A stretch of 64,000 nt of DNA from Meghimatium bilineatum. Lineage: Eukaryota; Mollusca; Gastropoda; Stylommatophora; Philomycidae. The position numbers and the translations under genes were made by a program. The stretch is taken from contig CM067311.1 in assembly GCA_034231615.1 (NCBI GenBank), positions 12,038,660-12,102,659 of the forward strand. Reading direction: 5' to 3'. The notes beneath the pieces were generated by a model, which saw only the letters and a program-made list of their open reading frames with translations, did not search any database and had not been told where the DNA came from. Of the stretch, positions 31,815 to 41,584 are shown piece by piece (the first letter of the stretch is position 1; each line of letters begins with the position of its first letter).

Positions 31815-32925
31815 AGTCGATAGATTGGAAAATGTTCAAAATGAGGCAATGAGAGCGGTACTGGGGTGTACTAGAGATACACCCATCTCTGCTATGATAT
31901 TTCTGCTTGATCTCCCCAGTATTAGAGTGCGACATCAGGTAGCACAAGTTAAGTCGTACCTTAAAGTGACAGAATACAACAACCACCCATTACACCATCG
32001 TCTAGATGAGTCATAGGGAAAACGAATCAAGCGTGGCAGATCATGGATGGCAGAGGATGAAGACACACTGTGAATAGTATGTGAATTGGAAGAAATAGGA
32101 AAGGGCAGTGAATGGGTGGAGGTAGACACTGAGAAGAAATCACTGACTAAAGTAATAATACAACTAGATAAAGCGTGTCGAAAATGGACGGCAGTCAGGG
32201 CTCAGGATACAGTGCACGAACTCGCCCAGCTACACTCGAAACCACAAGACATAATTATATACACAGATGGCTCTGTTAGTAGAAACACACATAAAAGCGG
32301 TTGGGGTTTTGTTGCCTACAGAAATGTCGTGAAGTTGGTTGAGAAATCTTCAGCATATTCTACTGTCACATCGAGCATGAGGATGGAGATAGAGGGAGGT
32401 ACAGCAGCTCTTAATTGGTTGATAACTGATATATCAACACACGCGGTAATACTCACAGACTCTCAAAGCATGTTGCGTAAGATAGAAACGTTCATGCTAA
32501 GAAAAGAATGGTGGGACTTATTGAACAACTCAGTTGTCCAGAGCACTACATGGATATACTGTCCTGGTCATGCTGGGGTCAGAGGAAACGAGAGAGCCGA
32601 CTTATTGGCAGGCAATGCGGTGATAGACGACACATTGCTGAGAAGAGATAAAGCAGATTTAATAAAGGCAGCAATAAATTCATTTCAAGATGCAGATGAT
32701 GTCAATGAGGTTGAGAACGTACACATACAGAGAATGTTAGAAATGGGAGTATTCAGAAGTGAGGGAAGGAAAATTAAATTTTTTGGAAAGTCCCGAAGAT
32801 CACACAATCAACAGCTGACCGGAACTATGAGTCTACATACACTGGGATAGCTGCTGGAGCGGAGGGCGGAGCACTTATGGGAATGTCCCGCGAGCTGTGA
32901 AGCCAGTTTCTAATCAAGAATCAAG
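31815..32925 (+). mobile_element. LINE B2, RNase H-bearing 3' part
   Basis: The first frame reads DRLENVQNEAMRAVLGCTRD...IRVRHQVAQVKSYL up to a stop near 32014. After two stops (32014 and about 32073) the frame 32086-32850 carries RNase H. The 3' end is GAGCACTTATGGGAATGTCC, then TTTCTAATCAAGAATC. Copies are at 4128-4200, 11155-11545 and 46845-48105. The RT domain is not in this copy. Confidence 0.87.
32086..32850 (+). CDS. RNase H domain protein of LINE B2
   Basis: The 254-residue frame contains a complete RNase H signature: IIYTDGSVS (Asp61), SSMRMEIEGG (Glu101), VILTDSQSML (Asp125), and CPGHAGVRGNERADLLAG (His162, Asp172). All expected catalytic positions are present. Family knowledge: in I/Jockey-related LINEs this domain follows the RT and helps remove template RNA. 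The frame is unbroken, but an upstream stop separates it from the preceding homologous segment, so it is a relic with an intact domain. The Met start is not the native protein start. Confidence 0.88.
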   Translation: MEEIGKGSEWVEVDTEKKSLTKVIIQLDKACRKWTAVRAQDTVHELAQLHSKPQDIIIYTDGSVSRNTHKSGWGFVAYRNVVKLVEKSSAYSTVTSSMRMEIEGGTAALNWLITDISTHAVILTDSQSMLRKIETFMLRKEWWDLLNNSVVQSTTWIYCPGHAGVRGNERADLLAGNAVIDDTLLRRDKADLIKAAINSFQDADDVNEVENVHIQRMLEMGVFRSEGRKIKFFGKSRRSHNQQLTGTMSLHTLG

Positions 32926-32999
32926 AATGAAGTGTTACTAAATCTTAAGCGAGTTCGAGTGCTAGGATATTATATTGATCATTTGAAGGAAACCATGGA

Positions 33000-33671
33000 T
33001 GGTAAACAAAAGTGCACAATATAAGCTGAAGGTGATTCAGATGTGGTGTTTTAGAAGAATGATGAAAACTCCATGGACATCAAGAAAATCTTTCTTGGGG
33101 TCCTTAGAGATGCTGCAGTAGAACGACCAATTATAGCAAAAAATTAGAAGAAGACCATCTAGATTTTTATGGTATGTGATGAAAAAAGTAAAACTTGAGC
33201 ATTTAGTAATCACCGGCGCCCGTGAGTTGATGGGGGGCCGAAAGGAGAGCAAATAATAGCAACCTTATTCACCTTCCATTCATGTCGTAAAAGGCGACTA
33301 AGGAGGTTATGTAATGGAGCTGGCTACCCCATCCATATAGGACAGTGACCCAAAGCCATGCTGAAGTCGGATGTGTCAGGCTGAAAGGCGCATATATCGC
33401 AGCAGTGCTGTAAACCATGACACAACGCATTCCGTTCTCCGGACTGCATCCTGCTAATCTGCAGGAGTTTGGGAACGAACGCAGAAGAAGAAGAAGAAGT
33501 AATCACCGGAAGATCAACGGGAGAAAAGACAGAGGAAGACAAAGAGAGATATTTCTAGATGGGTTATCACTGTGGCACAAAAAGATTTTACCAACTGAAC
33601 TTTTTAACAACACAAGAGACAGAGAGTTGTGCAGAATCATGATAGGGTACGCCACTCGGCACGGCACTTGA
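33000..33671 (+). mobile_element. LINE A/C-type 3' end split by F1
   Basis: The left part reads IQMWCFRRMMKTPWTSRKS (33035-33095) and then runs to GATGAAAAAAGTAAAACTTG. The right part (33510-33671) reads GRKDRGRQREIFLDGLSLW...RDRELCRIMIGYATRHGT*. An F1 copy with duplication sits between them. The end is a TTGA tail that has become an array. Confidence 0.85.
33217..33497 (+). mobile_element. F1 short retroposon, TSD-defined, nested in a LINE
   Basis: Perfect 12-bp duplication AGTAATCACCGG at 33205-33216 and 33498-33509 defines the 281-bp element exactly, from CGCCCGTGAGTTG to a GAA run. It is the best copy for setting F1 ends. It carries the GTCG-TAAAAGG-CGAC hairpin, GGACAGTGACCC, the core GAAGTCGGATGTGTCAGGC and TCCTGCTAATCTGCAGGA. 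Confidence 0.93.
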
Positions 33672-33894
33672 TTGATTGACTAACACATGGGAGGGATTGA
33701 TTGACTAACACATGGGAGGGATTGATTGACTAACACATGGGAGGGATTGATTGACTAACACATGGGAGGGATTGATTGACTAACACATGGGAGGGATTGA
33801 TTGACTAACACATGGGAGGGATTGATTGACTAACACATGGGAGGGATTGATTGACTAACACATGGGAGGGATTGATTGACTAACACATGGGAGG
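33669..33894. repeat. Minisatellite, 25-bp unit, 9 copies, at a LINE end
   Basis: The unit starts ATTGATTGACTAACACATGG. Its first bases are the TTGATTGA tail directly after the LINE stop codon (33669-33671), so the array includes the retrotransposon tail plus flank. Confidence 0.95.
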
Positions 33895-34445
33895 TAAATA
33901 TACAGCGTGAGGACCAAAATCGGACTCGTCTAACCCATTTATATTGGGTTGACCCGCCAGGATGAATTAAAATTATTATAAACGTTTGTCACTGAACCCA
34001 CAAAATATTACATCACAAGCTATCGCAGACAAGTAGTAAACCACTACTCTAAACAGTGATAAAGATGAAAATATTACGCAAATATGTGACGTTGTGATAG
34101 CAAAGTGTGCTCACAACGTACGAAAACAAGACAAACTGTTGTTTTGTGTGTGTGTTTACGGAACGTCTATTGGGATACCCTTTAATGATTAGGGTAAAAG
34201 TCGTGAATAACTTTCTAATCTAGATAATTAGATAATGTCTAATCGTACATTATCAAATCTACTTATTAGGACAGGGTATAGTGATCGATACAAAATGATA
34301 GAGAGTTCTGAATGTTCAAGACCCATTGTCTGAACAGATATCAACATCCACACTGATTGTCAAGAGATAAAAGTTCCAGTCTTGGGCAGCAACCTGACAT
34401 TGGAAATGGTGGCTGGGGTAACACAAGGCAAATATCAAAATACAC
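33895..34445. other. No recognisable feature
   Basis: No motif or repeat was identified in either strand. Confidence 0.4.
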
Positions 34446-34622
34446 AGAAATAGGTATTCGAGTTACTAAAATAAAACGATAACGCAACCTAACAACGAGA
34501 TATTCATTGTTTGTTGCTTGCTTGTATCCTGATGAAGACATCTTAGTCGAAACTTCAACCGTCACTGTGTCTCGTTGTTAGGTTATTTTTTTTTTGTAAC
34601 ACGAATACTTATTTCTGCTCAC
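34446..34622. mobile_element. Inverted-repeat hairpin around a Penelope-like end motif
   Basis: Arms of about 55 bp (34446-34503 and 34567-34622) are inverted. Their best part is a perfect 15-bp pair, AACCTAACAACGAGA (34486-34500) and its inverse (34570-34584). The loop holds CCTGATGAAGACATCTTAGT and CGAAACTTCAACCGTCAC, resembling the closing segment of the Penelope-like copies. No coding frame is present. Confidence 0.55.
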
Positions 34623-34713
34623 ACTGATTTGTCAGTAGACAGTACCTACGTTTGTGAAGATACATTATCGATGACTCCAGCCGGCACTTTGTAATGATAT
34701 AATTGTTGGTGTT

Positions 34714-34880
34714 CTTCTTCTTCTTCTTCTTCATCGTTCATTCTCAAACTCCTGCTGGATCTCCCTTGTAGCAAGACAATTGTCCTACTAGATTTCTAAC
34801 AGGATGTAGTCATAAGAATGGAAATGCGTTGTGCCGCCGTTTTATTTGCGCCAATCGCCCGGCACATCCGTCTTCGGCGG
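34714..34880 (-). mobile_element. F2 short retroposon
   Basis: It is bounded by the perfect 13-bp duplication AATTGTTGGTGTT (34701-34713 and 34881-34893). The tail is a run of TTC on the plus strand and the head is CCGCCGAAGACGG on the minus strand. Confidence 0.93.
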
Positions 34881-34894
34881 AATTGTTGGTGTTT

Positions 34895-35800
34895 ATTCTT
34901 GTTGAATTGTAACTGCTACTTATTCAATCATTGTAAATCTCCCGGTTTAGTTTCATGTCAGAGTTTAAAATCAAACAAGAATCAAGTCTGTATCATGAAC
35001 TGCTATCAAATCACTGTTGTTATCGTCACCCTGGTAACGTGCAAACATTTTGCCCGTTGTCGTGGATTTATTGATGGGGAATCAGCAATTAACTACAACA
35101 TGGTCTATGTGGTTCATTTGATTTTAACTAGAGCAATAACATATCTACCGGGCGTCGTGGATAGATTTGTTTCTTTTTTTAGAACAGACATAAGCTTTAT
35201 GGTAATTGAAACATAAAATATTTACATGAGACTGAGTAATCTTAACAATGCAGACGCGGCTTCATATATGTGAATTTTGTTGCCCTGCACATAGGAGTCA
35301 GTATAATGAACGAAATGACATTGATTTTGAAATAAGTCAAAGAATTATATTTTTTTGAGATGTGGAGGAGAATAGAGATTCTAAATAATACTATAATTTT
35401 CTTTTTATATGTAAATATGAATATGTCACATATGACAGACAGACGGACTAGGCAGACAGACAGGTAGACAAGACAGACAGACAGACGGACAGATAGATAA
35501 ATAGATAGATAGACAGACAGAAAGTACATAAGACGGTAGGAATCCTTTTTATCTTAACACACAGTATGAAGCAAGATTGTATCGGTTGGAGTTCGGCGGG
35601 AAAAGTCGAACACTTTTCCTCGCGGATAAATCTATCGATCCATGATCGATTGGATCCATTGGTTATAGAAGTAGTATGGGGGAGATATTACATGACTGAA
35701 CCGTTATGTTAATTACACCTAAACCTACGTTCTGTTCATTGAGTTTCCCAATGACCTCCAAGATGGTCTCTAAACATTGCTGCAGAAATAATTAACAACA
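34895..35800. other. No gene; GACA/GATA microsatellite at 35430-35522
   Basis: A 132-codon plus frame (34818-35216) starts inside F2 and has no recognised motif. The microsatellite mixes AGACAGAC and AGATAGAT units. Confidence 0.5.
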
Positions 35801-36410
35801 ACACAAACTAATGTCAACAGCTGGTATTTCTTACTGATGCAATGTCTGTCATACAAGCCTCAGACATAAGCTCTAATAATTCCAGCGATAAGCTCGAAGA
35901 CCTGAAGGAAGCGATACGAGAAGTGAGCATCCTAAGAAAGGTAGTACTATAGTGGATACGATCCCACTGGGGCATATCATGAAAGGGGAGGCAGATAGAC
36001 TGGCAAAGGGTGGAGCAACACAGGAGCAAAAATGTTATAGAAATCACTTACCTAGAAACAGAGGACGTTTATCATAGCTATCAAGAAAGTCGACAACCAA
36101 AAGACAACTATCACTATCTCGACGGAGCTGAGCAGGTTATTATTTTCCGCCTCAGAACAAGACACAACAGATTAAACAGCCACTTAAATAGATTAAGACT
36201 GGTCCCATCATCTCTGTGCCCAGGTAGGCAGGCAGCAGACCGCTGAACATATCCTGCAAGACTTCAATACACTAAAACCAGATAAGGAAAGAACACTGGC
36301 CTACAGAAATGGATATCCACAGAAGGATGTATGGGAGACCGATGAACTTTCAAATACAGCAGGATTTATTAAGAAAACCTGACATATATAGATCAGAAAA
36401 TCAGATGTTT
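35800..36410 (+). mobile_element. LINE B1-like, RNase H part, degraded
   Basis: The frame reads VFLTDAMSVIQASDI (third RNase H Asp region), then IRSHWGIS with the GNE-x-AD site damaged, EQVIIFRLRTRHNRL, and an HI-Q-DFN-like C-terminus across several frames. It follows the order of 41615-42223. It is old and broken. Confidence 0.7.
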
Positions 36411-36429
36411 CTTGGAATAGTTTCCAATC

Positions 36430-37700
36430 TGCTTTATTTGGTGTAGTTATGGTGTGAGGATTGGTCTATGGTCACTTCTGATATCATCAAGGATGTCTAG
36501 AAAGCAAGAGTCTATTTTATCCGATGAACAGATAGTCAAGTCAGGTCGACTAAGAGATAGATGGCTCCTATGTAAAAGTGTTGGTAAAGTCTTTGCATAT
36601 TGAAGGACTAACAGATTTGTTGTTTCACAGAGTTCTTCTATATATCTTCCTGTCTTATTGGTGGTTCTGGTAACCCCAATGGGTTGAGTGGTCATTAAAG
36701 TCACCAGCAAGTACTGTTTTGAGAAATTGTGTTGTATGGATTTCCGGTAAATTACATAATGTCTGTGATGGGCTGTATATCTTGTAGATTGTGTATTTTC
36801 CTCCAATGTGCCAGATAGCCACTGAAATGGGCTGTTAGCTGGGTGACAGGTCCCTGAAGCTCATTCTTGATTTAAGAAAATATACCAGGATAGTTGTACA
36901 CTAGCAGGCATAGCGGGTATATCCTGAAAGATATGGGTCAGTGTCTTTGTGTATAGTCTCCTGTATAGGCGCAGGCACGCTGGGCAGGCCATCTTGTGCG
37001 CATGGAGAACTCGCGATTGCCAAAACAAATATATTATGGAGAACTCAAGGCAGGATTTCGAAAAGCTGGTGGACAGAAAAAGCGTTTCAAAGACACGCTC
37101 AAGTCATCCTTGAAACATCTTAACATTGACGTAGGTGCTTGGGATAGCCTCGCTCAGGATAGAACGGCCTGGCGTTACAGCATTAGAACGGGAGCACTAG
37201 CGGCAGAAGAATTCAGACAAGAAACTGCAAGACAGAAGCGGACACGTAGAAAAGAAAAAACATCTCAACCTCACACAGATACCTTCTATTGTCGTCAATT
37301 CTGTAAAAGAACATTTTGTGCGCGCATTGGACTTGCTAGTCATTTAAAAACGCACTATTAACTTTATTATTTTATTATTTATTGTTATTATTATTATGGT
37401 TGAGTTTTTGGTCATCGTCGATCACGACGGACGAACATCATCATCATCATAGTCTCCTGTAAGAGGCCCACATGCATCATGTAAGTGTGTAGTAAATTAG
37501 CAAGTTCTATGTTTTATATTTCTCATACGTTCAGTTATTGGATGTTAAACGAAGACTTTTGTTTTACGACAATCTTGGCTCTGCTGGTTCTCCCTTCAAG
37601 GTTTAATGGGTTTAATATGTTGGTGTTTGTGTAGGTATTGTTGCTGTGCTGTGTATTGTGCATGATGGTGTTTGTGATGTTGTTTTTGATGTGCTCCAGT
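36430..37700 (-). mobile_element. LINE AP-endonuclease region, split by LINE E
   Basis: The minus frame 36447-36806 reads TNKTGRYIEELCETTNLLV, SLSRPDLTICSSDKID and DDIRSDHRPILT. SDH and SRPD are signatures of the AP-endonuclease domain that nicks target DNA. A GDFN-like segment lies in a neighbouring frame. The upstream part (37460-37700) is interrupted by LINE E. This is the only endonuclease domain I see in the window. Confidence 0.7.
36966..37448 (+). mobile_element. LINE E, 5'-truncated, perfect TSD
   Basis: A 13-bp duplication, ATAGTCTCCTGTA, at 36953-36965 and 37449-37461 defines it. The frame reads RWAGHLVRMENSRLPKQIYY, RFKDTLKSSLKHLNID, WDSLAQDRTAWRYSI and ends FYCRQFCKRTFCARIGLASH and LKTHY*. 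The end resembles a C2H2 finger, though the cysteines are three residues apart instead of two. The 3' UTR ends in CAT repeats. Perfect duplication and clean frame suggest a fairly recent insertion. Confidence 0.92.
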
Positions 37701-37711
37701 AGTTAATATCT

Positions 37712-37945
37712 CGGCCAGAGCAGCATACTTACCCCCGACTTGTCACTGACCTTGATAACCGAGGCGACGTCTGATCTCGTATGTAAATACTATTTACTCT
37801 ACTGGCATTATATTGCTAGGAAGTATGTGGCCAGAGATAGAGAATAAATATCACACTACCAGGAAGGTAGGTTTCGAACTATCCACTGCTCCGAACCACT
37901 GCAACCAAGATAGGGATCACTGTGCTCATTCCCCGCCACCAATTG
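37712..37945 (-). mobile_element. tRNA-derived SINE, family W
   Basis: The minus strand reads GGTGGCGGGGAATGAGCACA, TTGGTTGCAGTGGTTCGGAG and a B box (AGTTCGAAACCTACC). Its body is shared with 16597-16830. Confidence 0.75.
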
Positions 37946-37949
37946 ACTA

Positions 37950-38338
37950 CTGGTTATGCCGAACTTCTCTACTACTCCAGGCATGCAACCAAATGTTCAA
38001 GTCAAAAGCATTATCACGTTCTGAATCACTGCGCCTCTATGATGGGCCTAAGCCATAGGAACAACAGTGCTGTCAGTTTCCTCCTCTTCAGTGCTGTGTA
38101 GTACATCTATGTCTCCCTCCCAACCACAGAGGGTGCACTGATATATAAAAATAACAAAGCATAAAACACATTGCAAAAACAAAACACAAGCACGAGAATC
38201 ATCATTGTAGAAATGACGTGGAATGAAACTTATGTAAGAAAAGAACCACAATATAACGGCTTGTCATCTATTAAGGTTTTCTGTTGCATGGGTGGTTTGT
38301 CTAGTGGACCATTGGTGACCCACAAACGCAACCGCATG
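37950..38338. other. No recognisable feature
   Basis: Short frames only; no repeat family was identified. Confidence 0.4.
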
Positions 38339-38339
38339 T

Positions 38340-38525
38340 GGGTTAATACATGTAAATGGGAAAAGCATACACGTATATGGGAAGAGCATACAGGTAGAGG
38401 AGATATTTATATATGTAGATAGGAAATTTATACAGGTAGATGGGAAATATATACAGGTAGATGGAAAGTGCATACAGGTAGATGGAAAGTGTATACAGGT
38501 ACATCAGAAGTTTATACCGATAGAT
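38340..38525. repeat. Degenerate minisatellite, 21-bp unit, about 9 copies
   Basis: Units are of the type ATACAGGTAGATGGGAAATA plus T, with variation in the GGGAAATAT half. Confidence 0.85.
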
Positions 38526-38775
38526 GATCTGTTTCTATGAATTCACTAGTTAGCTGGATGTTCTTGTGGGTACCCCACAGGTTCAGGTCCAGATTTTTCC
38601 AGTTCTATCTCTTGGAGAGACAAACGCACTGAGAAAAATTTCATGGGCACTATATTTGACAGGAAAGTTAACATTGACATACTGTAGTAATGTTCTGGTA
38701 CAGTAGTGCAGCACTGGTACACTACAGTAAATGTGTTGTATTTGCCAAAGCAAATGTTACAAATTATGATATATT

Positions 38776-38935
38776 TACCCCACCGAAGACAGGTGTGTTG
38801 GGGCATTGGCGCAAATAAACGGCTACACAACGCATTTCCATTCTCTGGACTATATCCTGCTTGAAATCTAATAGGAGCATGGTCTTGCTACATGGAACAT
38901 TCGGGAATTTGAAAATGAACAATGAAGAAGAAGAC
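38776..38935 (+). mobile_element. F2 short retroposon
   Basis: It runs from CCACCGAAGACAGGTGTGTT to a GAA tail. A short duplication, GATATATT, is at 38768-38775 and 38936-38943. Its 3' hairpin arms are CCTGCTTGAAATC and a diverged partner. Confidence 0.85.
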
Positions 38936-39064
38936 GATATATTATACCAATAGAAAAAATGTGCAACTATTGTTTCGCAAAAGTTATTTTTGCACCTGTA
39001 AAACTCCAATCTTGACTGATAGTTTGTAGTATTTCTAACATGCAATATCAAAACTTTTAGTCAC

Positions 39065-39480
39065 AGCAACAAACTTACTGATCTGTGTACCATCATATAG
39101 AATTCTTGCAGAAGATACCGTTTCACTATGGAATACAAGGACATAAGACAGCAGATAAAATAACTAAAGAGGGTACTACTGACGATCAACTAGATGTACT
39201 AACCACTTACCAATAGAAGAAGCTATTAAATCAATCAGAAAGCTTGAAATACTTACACAAGATGACTATCACTAATAAATCATGAACAGACTAGAACAGG
39301 TTGCAATTATACACATTAGAGCAGGACACAACCCTCTCCTCGGTTACATGTATACAAAATTCAGGATTGCCAACACAACCATGTATACAAGTGGAAAAGT
39401 ACAACTCCCTGAAGAATATATACTGCAAGAATGTTATAAGTATGAGACGTGGATAAATAAAAACACTGACCCATAGAAAT
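39065..39480 (+). mobile_element. LINE B1, diverged 3' part
   Basis: Across frames it reads VPFHYGIQGHKTADK-KEG (last RNase H motif, cf. PSHCGIPGNEKADQLAKEG), AIKSIRKLEILTQDDYH, MNRLEQVAIIHIRAGHNPLL, YMYTKFRIANTTMYT and YETW. Its catalytic and zinc-binding residues are largely mutated. Confidence 0.8.
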
Positions 39481-39484
39481 AACA

Positions 39485-40012
39485 CTATAATCTACATCGT
39501 CCTCTATGAGCTGTAAAAGATAGTGAAGTATATTGAGGAGATAAAATAACATATATAGATATATTTTAGATATGTAACATTACAAGAATAATGAAATATT
39601 TAAAAATCTGTAATTTAAAAGGCTGTATTTTCGATAAAACCATGGAACAATATGGCAGCTATCTGACGGTTTTATTTTCGATAAAACTGTGGAACAATAT
39701 GGCAACTATGCAGATAAATGCTTCCGGTTGTCAGTCATTCAAGTTTCAGCTGAGACAGGAAATGAGAGTACTATGCCTTGTACCTGTACACATGCCGCAA
39801 TGTTGTTCCGTTTGTCTCTGAATATATACACCAAAAAGGTGTACCAAAAAGGTGTACCAAAAAGGTGTACCAAAAAGGTGTACCAGTTCACCTTGCCATT
39901 TCGGTGCATTTGTCTGTAGTTTTGCCTCGTATTGATTGAAATGCAGATTCCATTTTTAATTGCACTTGTTTCTTTCTATGACACATCGAAATGTGCCCAG
40001 TTCCATTCTGTG
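39485..40012. other. No gene; 13-bp tandem repeat at 39830-39885
   Basis: AAAAAGGTGTACC is repeated about four times. A related duplication (ACTGTGGAACAATATGGC) is nearby. No protein is recognised. Confidence 0.5.
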
Positions 40013-40015
40013 GTC

Positions 40016-40335
40016 TCTTGTTCTTCTTCTTTTCGCTTGAAATGTGCTTATATCTGATTTTATTTCTTCGTAACTTGATTGTGTTTTGTAACTCGTATAG
40101 GGGTTCATTGAGTTTGTTTTCTACTGTTATATCTCTGGGCCAGTGTATGTGCCACAGCATTTCATATTCCGGCCGTCCTGAAGAATACGTTCTGCTGTCT
40201 GAGATGCCTGACCACATGTACATATGACCGTTTTGTCAATCTGGAACTATGTATACATGTGGCTGCAGAGTCGGTTGTGTCCTGTTCTGAAGTGCAGAAT
40301 GACAAGTTCCGGTATGAAGTGATGGAGGTATTTTA
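40016..40335 (-). mobile_element. LINE B1 3' terminus
   Basis: The minus strand reads LVILHFRTGHNRLCSHMYI, then SYVHVVRHL in another frame, HIHWPRDITVENKL, EPLYELQNTIK and HISSEKKKNKR into a GAA tail. It is frame-broken but collinear with 41585-42236. Confidence 0.8.
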
Positions 40336-40343
40336 TTCATGGA

Positions 40344-40635
40344 TGCTTCTTCTTCTACTTCTTCTTCTGCGTTCGTTCTCAAACTCCTTCAGATTAGCAG
40401 GATATAGTCCGGAGAATGGAATGCGTTGTGTCATGGTTTACATCATTGCTGCGATATCTGCGCCTTTCGGCCTGACACATCCGACTTCATCATGGCTTTC
40501 GGTCACTGACCCTATATTGGATGGGACAGCCAACTCCATCCCATAACCTCCTTGATCGCCTTTTACAACATGTATGGAATGTAAACAGTGTTGCTATTCT
40601 TTGCTCCCCTTTCAGGCCCCGGCAACACACGGGCG
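40344..40635 (-). mobile_element. F1 short retroposon
   Basis: This is a full-length minus copy, from a TTC run and GCGTTCGTTCTCAAACTCC to CGGCAACACACGGGCG. Flanks TTTTATTC and TATTATTC may be a mutated duplication. The hairpin GGATGGGACAGCCAACTCCA region is intact. Confidence 0.87.
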
Positions 40636-40804
40636 TATTATTCTAAAAGTATTGTCTGCTTGTGTGAGTTGGAACATAGCTATGGATATCACTCTCCTGT
40701 GATATATATATATATAAATATACAAACATACATCTGTTCACGTATACACCAAACACTACTCATATTTCATCCACCTTGACAAAACAAAAGACAAAGAAGA
40801 TAAG

Positions 40805-40975
40805 AATAACGAAACATATACCCCCCGACATATTCACACATACAACAAAGAGATACTCATATACCCCCCGACATATTCACACATACAACAAAGAGATACT
40901 CTTATACCCCCCGACATATTCACACATACAACAAAGAGATAATCATATACCTCAAGACATTTACATGCATACGCA
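40805..40975. repeat. Tandem repeat, 43-bp unit, about 4 copies
   Basis: The unit starts CCCCCCGACATATTCACACA. The last copy is diverged. Confidence 0.92.
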
Positions 40976-41129
40976 ACAAAGAGAACCTCGTTGTGAGTTT
41001 AACTGTTCGCCACAAATCCCCTGCTACAAGACGAGCACAACTACAGACGTACACAAGATAAGATTTTGGACTCGGTACCAACCCGTCAGAGACATTCAGA
41101 AATCAACATTTAAACTTCTCAGGTAAATT

Positions 41130-41495
41130 CACTATAAAGCTTTTTTCTTGTTTAAATCCTCACAAATTTTCTTTCTTAAACCAGATTCCCATCCCACCCT
41201 AATCCACTATCCTCACCAGAATCCATTCGTATCTTAAGAAACGCGCTGTAACCATTACTTACCTAACTACCCTATATGTCTGCAGCTTTCATCTGCCAGA
41301 TCTCTTTGTTACCTGAGCCGGGTGCTAGACAGCTGATCTTGTTTACTTCTGCCCTTTCTGACTTATATATTTTTTCTAAACATTGCAAGCCTTTTTTGAC
41401 TTACCGTATTTAACTCTCCTCCTGTCTCCTTCTTGTTTCTGTGTTCATCCTCATTAGTTAATTTGACATGAACTTAAGCAGAACAATTACTGACA
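41130..41495. other. No recognisable feature
   Basis: Pyrimidine-rich sequence with no protein or repeat recognised. Confidence 0.4.
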
Positions 41496-41584
41496 TAAAG
41501 ACATCAGATTTTAAGTAGAATTTACCTTCACACAAACATGAGTTACTGACAGAATGTCGATAAATATTAATTAGAATTTAATTT

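Noticed and set aside
36447..36806. Independent endonuclease gene
   Set aside because: Its SRPD and SDHRPI motifs and its position fit a LINE AP-endonuclease domain, and flanking frames are broken.
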